DNA from: Neoceratodus forsteri
Taxonomy: Eukaryota > Chordata > Ceratodontiformes > Ceratodontidae
Assembly: GCA_016271365.2 (NCBI GenBank)
Contig: CM028132.1
Coordinates: 590,061,001 to 590,125,000, forward strand
Direction: 5' to 3'
DNA length: 64,000 nucleotides
Positions within the stretch are counted from its first letter, which is position 1. The number at the start of each line of letters is the position of its first letter. The notes beneath the pieces are model-generated. The model did no database searches and had not been told where the DNA came from. It saw only the letters and a program-made list of their open reading frames with translations. This document shows positions 43,132 through 54,435 of this stretch, piece after piece. The translations under genes were made by a program, and so were the position numbers.

Positions 43132-44083
43132 AAACATAGAAATTGTCAGCAGATAAGGATCGCCCGGCCCATCCAGTCTGCCGTAGGCCCTATACATTTT
43201 ATGTGGCCACTGACCCTATGTGATCAATGGCTTTTCTTCACTCCCTCCCCTCTCAAGGTTCCCTTGTGCCTGTCCCAGGCATGCATAAACCCCTCCACTG
43301 TGCTTGCCCCCACTACCTTCTGTGGCAGACTATTCCAAGCATCAACTACCCTTTCTGTGTAGAAAAACTTCCTCACATTACATCTTAATCTACCCTCCTC
43401 CAATTTCATATTGTGCCCCCTTGTTATAGTACTTTTTCTTCATTGGAAAAGGTCCCCCACCTGCACTTTATTTATGCCCTTGAGGTACTTGAAAGTTTCA
43501 ATCATGTCCCCCGACTCTCTGCTCTCCTCCAGTGAGTACATATTGAGGTCCCTTAGTCTCTTCTCATATGTTGTGTGGTGCAAGCCCTGCACCATCTTTA
43601 GTCACCCTTCTCTGGATAGTCTCCACCTTGTTTATGTCCTTGCGCAGGTGTGGCCTCCAGAACTGCACGTACTACTCCAGGTGAGGCCTTACCAATGTTT
43701 TATACAATGGTATCACCACCTCCCACCTCCTGCTAATGATATCCCTGCCTATGCACCCCAACATGCCACTGGCCCTCCCCGCTGCCTCTGCGCATTGCTT
43801 TGATGCCTTACGGTCATCAGAGATGATAACCCCTAGGTCCCTTTCCTCCTTGGTGACCGTCACCTCCCCCCCTCCAACTTGTAGCTCTCCCCACGTGCAT
43901 TATTTTGCACTTTTTTGCATTGAACCTCAGTTGCCATTTCTCCAATCACCTTTCAAGCTTCTCGAGGTCCCTCTTCATTTTCTGCACCCCTTCTGGAGTA
44001 TCCACCCTGTTGCAGATCTTGGTGTCATCTGCAAACAAGCAGACCTTTCCTTCCAGCCCCTCTGCAATGTCAATAATGAAGAC
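43132..44083 (-). mobile_element. CR1 LINE, 3' half of a copy split by the L1/Tx1 insertion
   Basis: The plus strand starts AACATAGAAATTGTCAGCAG, an inverted CR1 tail. The minus strand encodes RKFFYTERVVDAWNSLPQKV (43224-43409) and [34 protein letters not shown] (43672-43863). At 44072-44083 (AATAATGAAGAC) the copy stops; it resumes at 59393 with the same 12 bases. In other CR1 copies, for example 63555-63590, the two halves are contiguous (CTGATGAAGATGTTGAATAG). Confidence 0.92.
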
Positions 44084-45329
44084 TTCGGTCTCACCAACAT
44101 TTGGAGACTACATCATCCTAGACAGCACGACTATACTTTTTACTCACCGCTTCATAAATCTTATAGCAGAATTGACTACTGGTTTTCTTCCCCATTTATC
44201 ACTGAAAAAATTATTGACAACTATCTTCCCGATTACTATATCAGACCATTTTCCTATAAAATTACATCTTATTTGGGGCCCACCCCCATCTAAATCCCCC
44301 TCCTGGCGCGTCTAGACCCACTCTTATTGAAAGACCCTGATTTCTTAACTTGGATTAGATCCCAAATCCAAGAATTTCTTTCCTTTAACAACACTCCTGA
44401 TGTATCTCAAGGTACCATCTGGGAAGCACTTAAAGCAACAGTTAGAGGGAAAATTATAAGCTATGTAGCACACAAGAAAAAACTAAGGGAACAGCAATTG
44501 GCCGATTTAGAGAAATTGCTTAAAGAAAAAGAAACCCAATATCATAAAATAAAAAAATCTAGATAACTCACAACTTCACCTTGAAATTCTTCAGCTTAGA
44601 ATTAAAATTAACGAATTAATATCCAGGAAAGCTGAACTTGCCCTCCTTGGACTTAAACACCGATACTGAGAACAAGGGGATAAATGCGGGAAGCTGCTTG
44701 CTTATCAGCTTAAGAATCAACAGATGGAGAGACAAACTGCCGGTTTGAAAGATCCTTCAGGCAAAATCCATGTAGCTAATCCCGCAATTAACCAAATTAT
44801 GCAATCCTTCTACCAACAATTATACTCTCACCCCACTCCCCCGCAACCTGAATATATACAACAATTTCTGGACAATTTACAGTTACCACACCTCTCCCAA
44901 CAAGATATGGCTTTGCTAGATGAACCCTTTTCCCCTAAAAGAGATACAAGCAGCGCTACATTCCCTTAAATTTGGTAAAGCTCCTGGGAGTGATGTTTTT
45001 TCCACAGACTTTTATAAACCCCCAGCTGACATCTTATGCCCCTTACTGTTTAAGGTCTTCAGACAGGCATCTTCACAAGGTAAACTTCCCTATTCTATGA
45101 CAGAAGCCATTATAACCGTCCTACCAAAAAAAGATACAGACCCTTCTCTCCCACATCCAGTTACAGACAGATATCATTACTTAATACGGACGGGAACATT
45201 TTTGCCAAAATATTAAATACTCGTTTAGAGTAAATAATTTTGAAACTTGTCCACACCTCCCAAGCTGGACTTATCAAAAACAGAACTGGTTCTGATCATC
45301 TCCGCTCATTATTTAATCTACAAAACTAA
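44084..45329 (+). mobile_element. L1/Tx1-like LINE, segment 1 (endonuclease end to RT fingers)
   Basis: Plus-strand frames: endonuclease C-terminus (SRIDYWFSSPFITEKIIDNY, then SDHFPIKLHLIWG), the helical linker (TIWEALKATVRGKIISYVAH, QLADLEKLLKEKETQYHKIK) and RT start (SLKFGKAPGSDVFSTDFYKP, KLPYSMTEAIITVLPKKDTD, then AGLIKNRTGSDHLRSLFNL). The KAPGxDGF..DFYK and QAGFI.NR motifs place it in the L1/Tx1 group. It starts within the endonuclease, so it is 5'-truncated. Frame changes near 44570, 44945 and 45190 show decay. It is cut at 45329 by the Harbinger element. Confidence 0.88.
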
Positions 45330-45374
45330 GGGCCACATATTCAAAACCTTGCGCTGGGCAAAAAGCATTTGCGC

Positions 45375-45600
45375 AGGTTTAGCGCGGGATTAGCGCGGGT
45401 CTGCCATATTCAAAAGGCCAAATAGCGCTGCTAAACTGCAGTAGCGCTCACAACCCAGTAATGTATGCAAGGGCAAAGGATGGGCGGGGTGCGCAGAGAG
45501 CAGCGCAAGGGATATTCAAAGGTCCAGCGGCGCTAGGATACATAAGCGCGGCCTTAGCGCTGGCGCTAGTTACGCCTATAAAAGGCCGGCCCAAACACAG
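45375..45600 (+). promoter_or_regulatory. Transposase promoter region with AGCGC repeats and TATA box
   Basis: The segment holds about ten AGCGC/GCGCT half-sites (for example 45382, 45393, 45426, 45441, 45492, 45529, 45545, 45556) and two further copies of ATATTCAAA (45406 and 45508), repeating part of the terminal inverted repeat. TATAAAAG is at 45577-45584, 58 bp before the transposase ATG at 45642. In Harbinger elements subterminal repeats bind transposase or its Myb-like partner; that these do is inference. Confidence 0.6.
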
Positions 45601-45641
45601 GGCAAAACACAGAGGAGGAGGGAGCAGCACAGGAAGTAGGA

Positions 45642-46914
45642 ATGTGTGCAGTCCCAGTAGCAGTGATCCTGCCATTGATGGCAGCTGTAGTGGAGGAGGA
45701 GGAGGAGGAGGTGGAAAGGGAGCAGGCACAACATGGGCCACAACGCAGGCACAGGAGACGGTATGCTGCAAACAGGCTGTACCGGCCCAGGGTCTCCTTT
45801 GACCCTGCCTAATGACCACATCGTTGGCGGTACCGGATGAACAGGGAATGTTGAGGCAGCTCTGCGAACTCCTGCATGAGCAGCTGCAGTCAAACACCAG
45901 GCGCAGCCATGACAGTGGAGGAGAAGGTGACCGCAGCGATGTGCTTCCTGCCACAGGGCGTTCCAACGACCAACGGGGACACCATTGGGGTAACACAGTC
46001 TGCCACCTCACGCATCCTGACCCAGTTCCTAGAGGCTCTCCTGCCACATGCTTGGAATTCATAGTATTCCCAGCACAGCAGCAGAGCGCAGTGAAACAAT
46101 GCAGCAGTTCCATCGAAGTTGCGCACCTACCATCTGTACTGGGCCATTGACTGCACCCATGTCCCCATCCGCACCACCTGGAGATGGCAGTGATGTGTAT
46201 GTGAACAGGAAGGGTACCACTCCATCAACTGCCAGGTGGTGTGCGGCGCGGGGGCGATCACCAATGTATATGCACAGTACCCGGCAGTGCCCACGACGCC
46301 TCATCTGGCACCAGTCTCAGCTGTGTCAGGCCTTTGAGGAGGGCAGAATACCCAGTGGACAACTAGTCGGTGAGTTGTAGCACACAAGGCAAACACACAA
46401 CAGCATGGATGGGGCAGGCATTGCAGGCCAGGGAAGGGATGTGGGAGGCCACAGACAGGTGCAGGACAGCAGCTGACAGACCACAGTACAGCACTAACAA
46501 GTTATATGTTTTGACAGGAGACAGTGCCTATCCTCTGCGGCCCTGGCTGCTCACACCAGTACTCCGACCGGCCACAGTGGCGGAGGAGCTCTACAATGAG
46601 GCACATGCCAGAACAAGAAACATTATAGAGAGGTGTTTGGCATCCTGAAGATGCGATTAGATGCCTTGACACATCAGGTGGTGCCCTACAATATACACCT
46701 CAGAAGGTATGCCGTATCTTCCTAGCGTGTTGTATGCTGCACAACATGGCAATAAACCGTGGGATACAGGCACCTGAACCTGAGGGACAGTCTGACAGTG
46801 AGCCAGAGCCAGTGGTCAGGGGATAGTGGAGCAACTGGAGGAGGGACCTCGCATGGCACACGGACATACAGCACGGACGACATCATCAGGATACTGCAAC
46901 AGACCAGAGGGTAA
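45642..46914 (+). pseudogene. Harbinger DDE transposase, intron-containing, frameshifted
   Basis: DDE-type nuclease that cuts and rejoins the element ends. It starts MCAVPVAVILPLMAAVVEEE with an acidic run and an Arg-rich stretch. Catalytic motifs in order: YWAIDCTHVPIRTTW (first Asp, 46137-46181), HSINCQVVCGAGAITNVYAQ (46213-46272), FIWHQSQLCQAFEEGRI-like sequence, then [16 protein letters not shown] (second Asp) and [17 protein letters not shown] (Glu). A GTGAGT...TTGACAG intron at 46370-46517 lies exactly between LV-G and DSAY. The C-terminus is DDIIRILQQTRG, stop at 46912. At least three frameshifts, near 45800, 46185 and 46290, break it. Confidence 0.88.
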
Positions 46915-47164
46915 GTACAGACTGCACAACAACCAGAAGAGTACAAGTGAGCAACAATTTTAATGTGCACAGACTAACATTACAGTGAAAACCAGAATCA
47001 CAACAGCAAACAAACCCAGTGTAATACAAATAGTGTGTGCATGTGGTGTGACTCCATGATTGTGCAGCACATATGTGGTGGGGATACACACAAACGGTGT
47101 AATCATGATGGGGAGGTGCAATGTGTGCTGTGAGGGAAAGGGGGGGCAACTGTGTTGGTGGGAG

Positions 47165-47187
47165 TGTGTGTGTGTGTGTGTGTGTGC
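47165..47187. repeat. (GT)n microsatellite inside the Harbinger element
   Basis: Eleven consecutive GT units, downstream of the minus-strand gene. Confidence 0.9.
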
Positions 47188-47279
47188 ACAGATCTGCCCA
47201 TGCATGACAGGGAAGCACCTAGAGTACGCCAGACAGCCTGTGGGGCATCTCGGCAACCCTGTCTGGCGTGCTCATGCCA

Positions 47280-49058
47280 TGGGTTCACGGACCTGGGGTG
47301 CTCTGTGCAGAGGACACAGCTGAAGTGGAAGGTGAGGCAGGCACGGTTGGCCTCCTGTGCCCCAGGGGTTGGTGGAGGCAGATAGGGATATGGATGCCCA
47401 GCGCGCTGGGTTGCAGGTGAAGTTTGTGATGGCTCTGAACTGGTAACAGTGGCAGCCCTGCGCCCACGGTGCCTGCCTGTGTGCCCTCTGCCATGTGCAC
47501 CAGAGCCAACAAACCCATGTTGCCGACTAATAGGCACACCTGCATGACACCACCAATTGCCACCACTGCAGCAGTCAACCCGAGAAGCCACGGTCTATGG
47601 CACCCACCAGGCGGCCAAACCTGTCCTCTGCCTGCTGCTCAGCACGAGCAAAGCCCACTCTTTTGCCTCCCGTATCTGACCCAGCTCGTGTCGCAGCTCA
47701 CGCCGCATGGCATGCAGGTCCAGACGGGCCTCCTGCTGTGATGTGACAGCAGCCTGCAGGAGTGGCCGGGCACCATGGCCTTCATGGACCAGAGCCACAG
47801 GACCACAGCAGCAGCTGGCAGTGGTGCCTGTGGCACTGCACCAACTGCTACAGCTGGCTGCTGCGTGCAGTGGCAGTGGGCTGTGGCACCATATGGACTG
47901 GAACCTCAGCAGTTGTCAGAAAATGCACGCCTTGCTGTCCTGCAACACCACCCACACCACCCACCACCATGTGTTCAGCCACACTGCCGACACCTACAGA
48001 AGCACCAGACCTGTTCCATGGCCTTCAGCAAGCCCCACCCCTACATCCCTGGCACAGGAATGTCCAGCTGATGTGCATATGTAGAGACATCACTGTCATC
48101 TGCACTGGTGACAGTGACCAGCAGTACCTCTCCCACCCATCACTCTCAGTTGGGGCAACATCCAGGTGCCCACTGTCTCCTAACAGCCCTGGTGAGTGTG
48201 CCCTCCTCCCAAGGCAGTTGCATGCCCTGTCCCTGGGTATGCCCAACATGCATTGGGCCCCACGGCCCTGAGATACACAATGTCCAGATGTTGTTGGCCG
48301 ATCATCTTCAAACTCCTCCACAACCTCAGGAACCTGGCTAGACATCTGGGCCCATGCTGTGGTGGTGCAGGCCTGTCCGAGAGTGCTGAGGAGAGAATAG
48401 GGACAGGATCAGTCATCCATCCATGGACACTGTGGCAAACCACCACCACTACCACCACCACCACCACACCATGCAGCCTCAGGACAGGTACCCACCTCAC
48501 ACAAGCCTGTGCCAACATGCACCCACCCACCCACAGTGATCTTGACCATGCCAGCCATCATTTCTGCAGGATACAGTGCAGCCTGTGCAGGACACCAAAA
48601 GCAGGACCATGCACCCTTGCCTGCACCACATACAGGGTTGCACATGTGAATACAGACCTGGCCTTGGAAGTGCAAGGATGTCTCGCAACCACCACCTGGC
48701 ACACCTGCCACTGCCACCATCCGCAATGTGGATGCCACCACCGCCATGTGTGGCTCCTGCACACGTTGCTGGTGTTCCTATGGACCACCACCAGTTCTGG
48801 TCCTGTCTCTGTGGCGCTGTGCCACCTCCTCCTTTGCCGCAGAGGTCATTCCAATGCTTCCGGACTGCCTCAGTCGATCTCCCACGACCACCAACCGCAT
48901 TCACCGCTGCAGTCACCTCCTCCCAAGCCTGCCGCACAGCAGCATCGGTGGCCCTGTGTGCGCAACACATGTTCTCTCACCTTTACCTCATGTGCCAGGG
49001 TGTTTAGCTCATCTTGTGAGAATTTCGGTGCACGGATGCGCTCCGGTTGAGCCTGCAC
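47280..49058 (-). pseudogene. Harbinger-encoded Myb/SANT-like (NAIF1-type) protein gene
   Basis: The minus strand starts MQAQPERIRAPKFSQDELNT at 49058, followed by LAHEVKVREHVL. A frameshift leads to ATDAAVRQAWEEVTAAVNAV and RSTEAVRKHWNDLCGK, which together form the SANT/Myb-like domain of the NAIF1 type (FS--EL--LV-EV ... W--V...VN ... R----V-K-W-DL). Later exons are suggested by a CTCTCCTCAG acceptor at about 48387, an acidic stretch (SSQVPEVVEEFEDDRPTTSG) and a helical end (EARLDLHAMRRELRHELGQI, REAKEWALLVLSSRQRTG) at 47620-47770. Harbinger Myb-like proteins help carry the transposase to the nucleus and the element ends. A TATA box lies upstream at 49855-49862 (minus). Confidence 0.6.
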
Positions 49059-49854
49059 ACCTATGGGATAATAAAAAGTGGACAGGTGTCAGTGGCTGCG
49101 TCGGTGCTGCACTGCATCACACAGTGGACAGCATGATATCACCCCTCAGTGCTACAGGCCACATGGACATATCAGATGGCTGCATGTGCCTGTCGTTGCT
49201 ATGCCCACATTGCCACTGTCTGTCCTCGTCTGGATTGATGTGCACACATGTGCCATGAACCCTCATGACTGTTTGTGGCATGGGAGCACATTACTGGTAC
49301 ATTGTGTACTCGGGTGGGGCAGAGGCCATCACTCCACACATGCAGGAAGACAAGGCGGTGCACTGTCATGGTACAGCAGCAGTGCACCGGCGATGAGACA
49401 CAAATGTGCAAACATTGGCACATGACACATTGTACTGCAGGGGGATGAGCACAATGCAGTGGATGTATGTTGTCCCACGGTGGTCATACATACCAGGAGT
49501 GTACACAGTCTCCAACCGTCCCCCATTACATAATGTACACGGCCCATCAAAACTGCACCCCTTCCAAACAATTGTCAGATGATTCTCTCACACTCTAAAG
49601 AGATCATACATGCATGACACAGTCCACAGTGGCCAACACTAACCCAAATACCACAGATTAGATTGATAATTGGTTTGTGACAGGCGGTCGACCAAACTGG
49701 ACACAACTGTGTACAATGAATATGCCTATCCACACCCTTGATACATACCTGGCTGTTGCTGCCCATCCCCCTGTTGCATGTCTCTCTCCATGTTGTTCAC
49801 TGCTGCATTCCCACCGCAGTTCCACAATACAACACTGGTGGTGCACTGCTTGCC

Positions 49855-50240
49855 CTTTTATAGCCCGGCCAGGCAATCCTGCCTGTTAGTCATGCAAATG
49901 AGAGAATAATTATATGCTAATCACACGTTTTGCCCCATGCATACACAAGTACCCTCATTTGCATACAGCCGTTGAATATGGCTCTGAATAGCCCGGCGCT
50001 AGCACAGCAGCGCTATTTGAGGAACAGCGCCGCGCTATGTGCAGCATGCATGCTCATGTTACCCTTGTCATAGCGCGGTCCAGCGCTGCACTAACCAGCT
50101 TTAGCGCTGCGCTAACCAGCTGCAGCGCGGCGCTACGCATGCGTGCAATATCGGACCAGGGTGATGGTAGGGGTCACGCCTGCGCATTGCAATCACTTCC
50201 TGTTAGCGCGGCGCTACGGCATACGTCAGCGCGGCGCTGC
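49855..50240. promoter_or_regulatory. Divergent promoter with five AGCGCNGCGCT palindromes
   Basis: The region lies between the starts of the minus-strand gene (49058) and the plus-strand gene (50324). The 11-bp palindrome AGCGCNGCGCT occurs at 50026, 50103, 50124, 50205 and 50228, with several extra half-sites between. A minus-strand TATA box (TATAAAAG, plus 49855-49862) faces the minus gene. GAATATGGCTCTGAATAGCC at 49974 resembles the terminal and subterminal sequences. I infer shared binding sites for an element-encoded protein or a divergent promoter. Confidence 0.55.
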
Positions 50241-50323
50241 ACTTCAGTTGTACTGTGTGTCAGGGTGTATGCACAGTTGTTGCACTGTTGTTCAGTTTAT
50301 TTGCCCCCTTCCACAGCACAAAT

Positions 50324-52955
50324 ATGTCTGGGAGAGCTAGGCAAAGGGCAGTGGTGGGCCGTGACAGGCGGTGGGATGAGGTTGAGACTGCCAACCTCGT
50401 GCAGTTCACAGAAAGGCGCATCGCCTATTTGGACCTGTCGGGAGGTGACTTGCCCCGTACACAGGTCTGGGCTTCCATTGCCCACTGAGACTAAGTGCCA
50501 TCACAGGTATCCCACGTGATGGTGAAAAGTGCCGGCATCGTTATGCTGACCTCAGGCGCAGGCAGCGACCACTGCTTGAACGCTGCAGGGCCATGGTTCA
50601 TGGGGGACTGTGCCTGTGCCAGGTAAGGGATGACTGTAGCACGACTGCTGGCATGGGTGGTGGGGCAGTGTGTTCGTGGTGTGCTTATGTGTTGCTGAGC
50701 TACACATGTTGCTCATGGAGTCCATGAAGCCATGTGTGTACTGTGTGGGATAGGGGTAGACAGTGTGCATGGACCCCTGTCATGCTTGGCATGGCTTTGG
50801 TGGTGCACTGCACCCGTCTGCCACTGCGTGTGTTGTGCTGCACCACTGGGGTACAGGGTGGTCTTTAGCGTACCGTGGTGGCTGATATTGTACTGACGAT
50901 GCTGTACCCTCTTCTCACTGCAGAGCGCCGACAACAAACCACAGGCAGGAGGCGTGCCACAAGCCAGACAGGGCCATCATCCGACAGGCGCGGGGTGCCT
51001 CCACTGGCACAGCGTGCAGCAGAAAGCAGGCGGTGATAGTGGTGTTGTGCGTGAGTACTGTGCAATGTTATGCTTTTCCACTATGAGTCTGGCTTTACAG
51101 GGCAGGCAGTTGAGCAAGTGTGTATGTAGGCATACGCACTGTACACGATAGTGTACACTTTGGTGTGCCACATGTCTGTCAACTGTTCCTAGGTACACCA
51201 GGCGTTTTGGGTCACTGTAGGCCACTGGGGTGTGGCCCTGTTTTAAATGCTGTTGTGTAGGACAGAGGGTCGGACTGGGGTGCAAAGGCCCACCTGGACA
51301 GATGATGCAAGGGCCCACCTGGAACATCAATAGAGGAGGCCCAGGTTGACACACATATCAATATTCCACTTCATTCGGATACACTAGTTCTGTGTTTGCA
51401 TCTCACATTTATCAACAGTGTCCCAGATACCCTATTTAATAAGGAACACGATTCAAATGCAAATGTTTTCAGAGTTCAGACGGTAACCACTTACTCAACT
51501 GAGGGGGCCCACCTGGGATGTACAACCTCATTAGAGAGTGGGGAATTATCTGATAGACATCATCCCTTTTGGAAGGGGTTTACCGTTTGGGGTTGCTGAG
51601 TACAGCATTTATGAGGGGTGCGGCTGTTTGGGATTGTGTAGAACATGTGGATGTCTGGCTACACCTGCCTGTGGGCTCATGCTCTGATGTGGGGCCATTG
51701 TCCCTAAGAGAGTGCTGTCCCTCTGTCCCTGTAGTGCACACTGTTTGTGCACATGTTATGCAGGTGTGCTGCAGGAGTTGTTCTGTGGTAGCATGGTGTG
51801 CTGGTTGTCAGCCCCTATGGCAGATGCTGCTCCACAGGTGTGTGTGTGCCTCGCCATGCCTTGACCACCAGGGTGACACTGTCCTGTGCATGCCTTTTGC
51901 CCACCGCTGCAGTGCCACTGGTGGACCAGGCCCAGTGTCTGTGTTTCACATGTGTGTGTCTTCTTGCATGGGTGGTGTCACGGCACTGTGCCATTCTGTA
52001 CACCATTGTGGGCCCCTCACCCTTCTGTTGCAGCAAGTGGTGTGGCTGGGCATTGGCACTTCCACTGGTTGTGTACTGCTTGGTTACCTGTCCTGCAGTC
52101 CCTACTGTTCTGATGCCAGTGTCATTGTTCTCTGTGGTCATTGTCGAGTCTTTATCTGTGTCACTTGCCACTGTTGCACACTTATGTCAGTCACCCACCC
52201 ACCTGTTCAGGGTTCCTGTCATCATTTGTACAGCTGCTGTATTATGGCATCGTGGTTGCAGTTTGGCTGGGTGTCAACAGTTCTTGTGGAGGGGGCAGCG
52301 GGGTGGGCCACTGTTGGGGTGTACATGACGGGCATGTGTGGTTACACACGTGGTTGGGGCTGTGGCAATTTCTCCAGTTGGTGTCATCTGTAGTTTGTAT
52401 CATAGCTGTGTGACCGTGGGCAGCATGTCCCACCATGTGTCATCCATGTGCATATCAGTCAGTGTCCACTTGTCGTTCACATCTCTGGAGGTGGCTGTCT
52501 GTTTGCACTGTTACAGTCTGCCGCCACTGTGCTGGCTGGCCTCCACGTTGTTGGGTTTCTCAGCATACTTCCATGCATATCGATGTACACTGGGGTGTTG
52601 CATGCTGCCTGTTACGTACTGCCTTGTCCTGCAGGCACATGTTAGTGTGTGTTGTAGTTTGTTACATACTAGCACAAGGGCATGGTTGTTGGGGCATGCT
52701 GTCCACCGTGTGGTGGTACATGGCGCCTTTGTGTCATTATCATGCCCTGATGTGGTCCCCCTTTCTCCTGTAGGTCCACGTAGGTCATCACTGTGGGCCA
52801 GCCGTCCAGAGGAGGGTGAGGGAACGGAGGAGCTTCTGCGGAGGATAGTGCGCCAGCAGCGCACCCTGATTGAACAGCAGGCTGTACTCATATCTGAGAC
52901 GAGACGTGTTGCAGCTGTCTTAGAGGAACGTCTGCCGGCACCTGCCCGCACTTAA
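50324..52955 (+). pseudogene. Second Harbinger-borne Myb/SANT-type gene, three exons
   Basis: Exon 1 (50324-50622) starts MSGRARQRAVVGRDRRWDEV, then ETANLVQFTERRIAYLDLSG, LPRTQVWASIAH. After a frameshift near 50487 it continues RDGEKCRHRYADLRRRQRPL and ends at GTAAGG. The W..E....L......R...Y ... W..I...L ... KCRHRY.DLRR pattern is a Myb/SANT-like DNA-binding domain. Exon 2 is 50924-51050 (CTCACTGCAG to GTGAGT). Exon 3 is 52774-52955 (CTCCTGTAG acceptor): EGTEELLRRIVRQQRTLIEQ, QAVLISETRRVAAVLEERLP, stop at 52953, likely a coiled coil. The intron between exons 2 and 3 is 1.7 kb and holds an inserted block at 51240-51600. Confidence 0.62.
51240..51600. other. AT-richer block within the Harbinger intron, possible insertion
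   Basis: Three GGGCCCACCTGG-like motifs (AAGGCCCACCTGGACAG at 51278, AAGGGCCCACCTGGAACA at 51310, GGGGGCCCACCTGGGATG at 51503) occur in DNA whose composition differs from the surrounding GT-rich intron. Borders and family unknown. Confidence 0.3.
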
Positions 52956-53519
52956 CCCCTGCATTCTGTGTATCTTATCCTGCTTCCTGTCCCTGGCCCA
53001 GTGTCCCTAGCCCTGTTCCTGCCATCCTGTTCCCCATCATTGCTTTGCATTTCCACATCCCTCTCACAACCACATTCTTACCCCATTGTTCTGTTGCTTC
53101 ATTTACCATTTGACTGTTTGCACTATTACTGTTGTTTTCCCCATTGTTTTCAATCCCTTTGTTACGCCTGCCCTTTCCCCTTCCATTAGGTTTTTCTTGC
53201 ACCCCATTTGTACAGAAAAGTGTTCTGCTATGTTTTGATTTTTGTTTCTGTATATATGTTCATGTTGCCTTTGCACTTTGTATTTTCACAGTTTACATTA
53301 TACTTTTTTGAAGTTGACATTCCTGTGTCCTGTGTCTTTTTGGGGTGGACTTGGGATTTGACAGTGTTCTGTGGCGTTCTGATTTCACTTGTGGTTGTAG
53401 GTTATTCCATTCCTTTCACTGGTACTGTAGTTGTGTCTGGCTGGGCTCTTCTGCTTTCCTGTGTTCCTGGACAGCTGCTTACACCTCTGTGACACTTTTG
53501 TTTTTGTGGGTGTTTGCAC

Positions 53520-53763
53520 TGCCCTCTGTCTGATTGCTATATTCAGTGCTGTCTTCTCTGCTATATTTAGTGCTGTCTTAATCCTGGGCAATGTTTGCCC
53601 TGCACTCCTGGGCCTGTTTGCCCGGCTTCCTTCACTTGCTATATTCAGCTGGGTTTGCACCGGGCTATTCATTTTGAATATGGCTATGTTTTTGCTCTGG
53701 GCACAGTTTTCCCGCCGGGCAGTGCTAATTTTGCCCCTGGGCAAAGTTTTGAATATCTGGCCC
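53520..53763. repeat. Right subterminal repeats and terminal inverted repeat of Harbinger
   Basis: GCTATATTCAG/GCTATATTTAG-type motifs at 53537, 53561 and 53638 and GAATATGGCTATG at 53675 repeat the terminal ATATTCAAA word in both orientations. CTGGGCA/TTGCCC motifs (53585, 53596, 53617, 53732) repeat the inner part of the TIR. The terminal 31 bp pair with 45330-45366. Confidence 0.75.
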
Positions 53764-54435
53764 TAAGTCTCTTAAATCACCTGTTGCAGCTATAGCTATC
53801 GACTTTGAAAAGGCATTCGATTCTCTCAACTGGACTTATTTGTATCGTGTTCTAGTCCTCTTTGGTGTCACTAATAAATTTTGTACATGGATTCAATTAC
53901 TATACACCCTCCCCTCTGCCCGGGTTCTTACTAACTTTACTCTGTCCTCATCCTTTCATCTGGCAAGAGGTACCAGGCAAGGGTGCCCCTTATCCTCCAC
54001 TCTTTTTATTCTAGCTATGGAACCCCTATCAGCTGCTCTTTGTCAATCCTCCATGATCCAAGGTATTCATATCGGTAATTCCCGCTATACTTCACTATCC
54101 TATGCTAATGACCTCCTCATTCTACTCGAAAAATCTTGAAATTTTGGGACCACCCTTAATTAAGTTACTTGGCAACTTTACTTCACTTTCTGGGCTTGCT
54201 CTGAATCTAAACAAATCAGAAACAATGCCACTGAACAATTTTTGTAACCCTTCTATGAATACAATATTAGGTTTTCGTTGGGCCCCTCAAGGTATCTCTT
54301 ACCTTGGAATGCAGATCACCTCTAAATTAGACTAGATATGAGATGCCTATCTTTCCCCGTTATTATCAAATATTAAAAACAGATGGAAACTGCTTAACCT
54401 CTCTTTTAATGGGAAAATCTCTGCTATCAAGATGT
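53764..54435 (+). mobile_element. L1/Tx1-like LINE, segment 2 (RT palm)
   Basis: Continues segment 1 exactly at the TAA duplication: AIAIDFEKAFDSLNWTYLYR (palm A), ARGTRQGCPLSSTLFILAME, then SLSYANDLLILLE, where YAND stands for the catalytic YADD. The thumb region GFRWAPQGISYLGMQITSKL and WKLLNLSFNGKISAIKM follow. The second-to-last motif has Asn for the first catalytic Asp. Frame changes occur near 54130 and 54335. The segment is interrupted after AAGATGT at 54435. Confidence 0.9.

Larger units (their letters stand above)
45330..53763 (+). mobile_element. Harbinger (PIF/Harbinger) DNA transposon, 8.4 kb
   Basis: The termini are inverted repeats: GGGCCACATATTCAAAACCT at 45330 and, inverted, GGGCCAGATATTCAAAACTT at the right end (53763 backwards). 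The next bases (GCGCTGGGCAAAAAG and GCCCAGGGGCAAAATTAG) are similar too. TAA flanks both sides (45327-45329 and 53764-53766), the 3-bp TWA duplication typical of PIF/Harbinger. Removing the element restores the L1/Tx1 RT sequence. Inside are a DDE transposase (plus), a Myb/SANT protein gene (minus) and a second Myb/SANT-type gene (plus). The transposase is frameshifted, so this copy is not autonomous now. Confidence 0.92.

Noticed and set aside
45448..46113. 221-codon minus ORF at the Harbinger transposase
   Set aside because: Low-complexity shadow of the transposase N-terminus; the plus strand holds the DDE motifs.
51569..52413. 274-codon plus ORF rich in Cys, Val and His within the Harbinger
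   Set aside because: It lies between exons 2 and 3 of the second Myb/SANT gene, has GT-biased composition and no recognisable domain; most likely intron.
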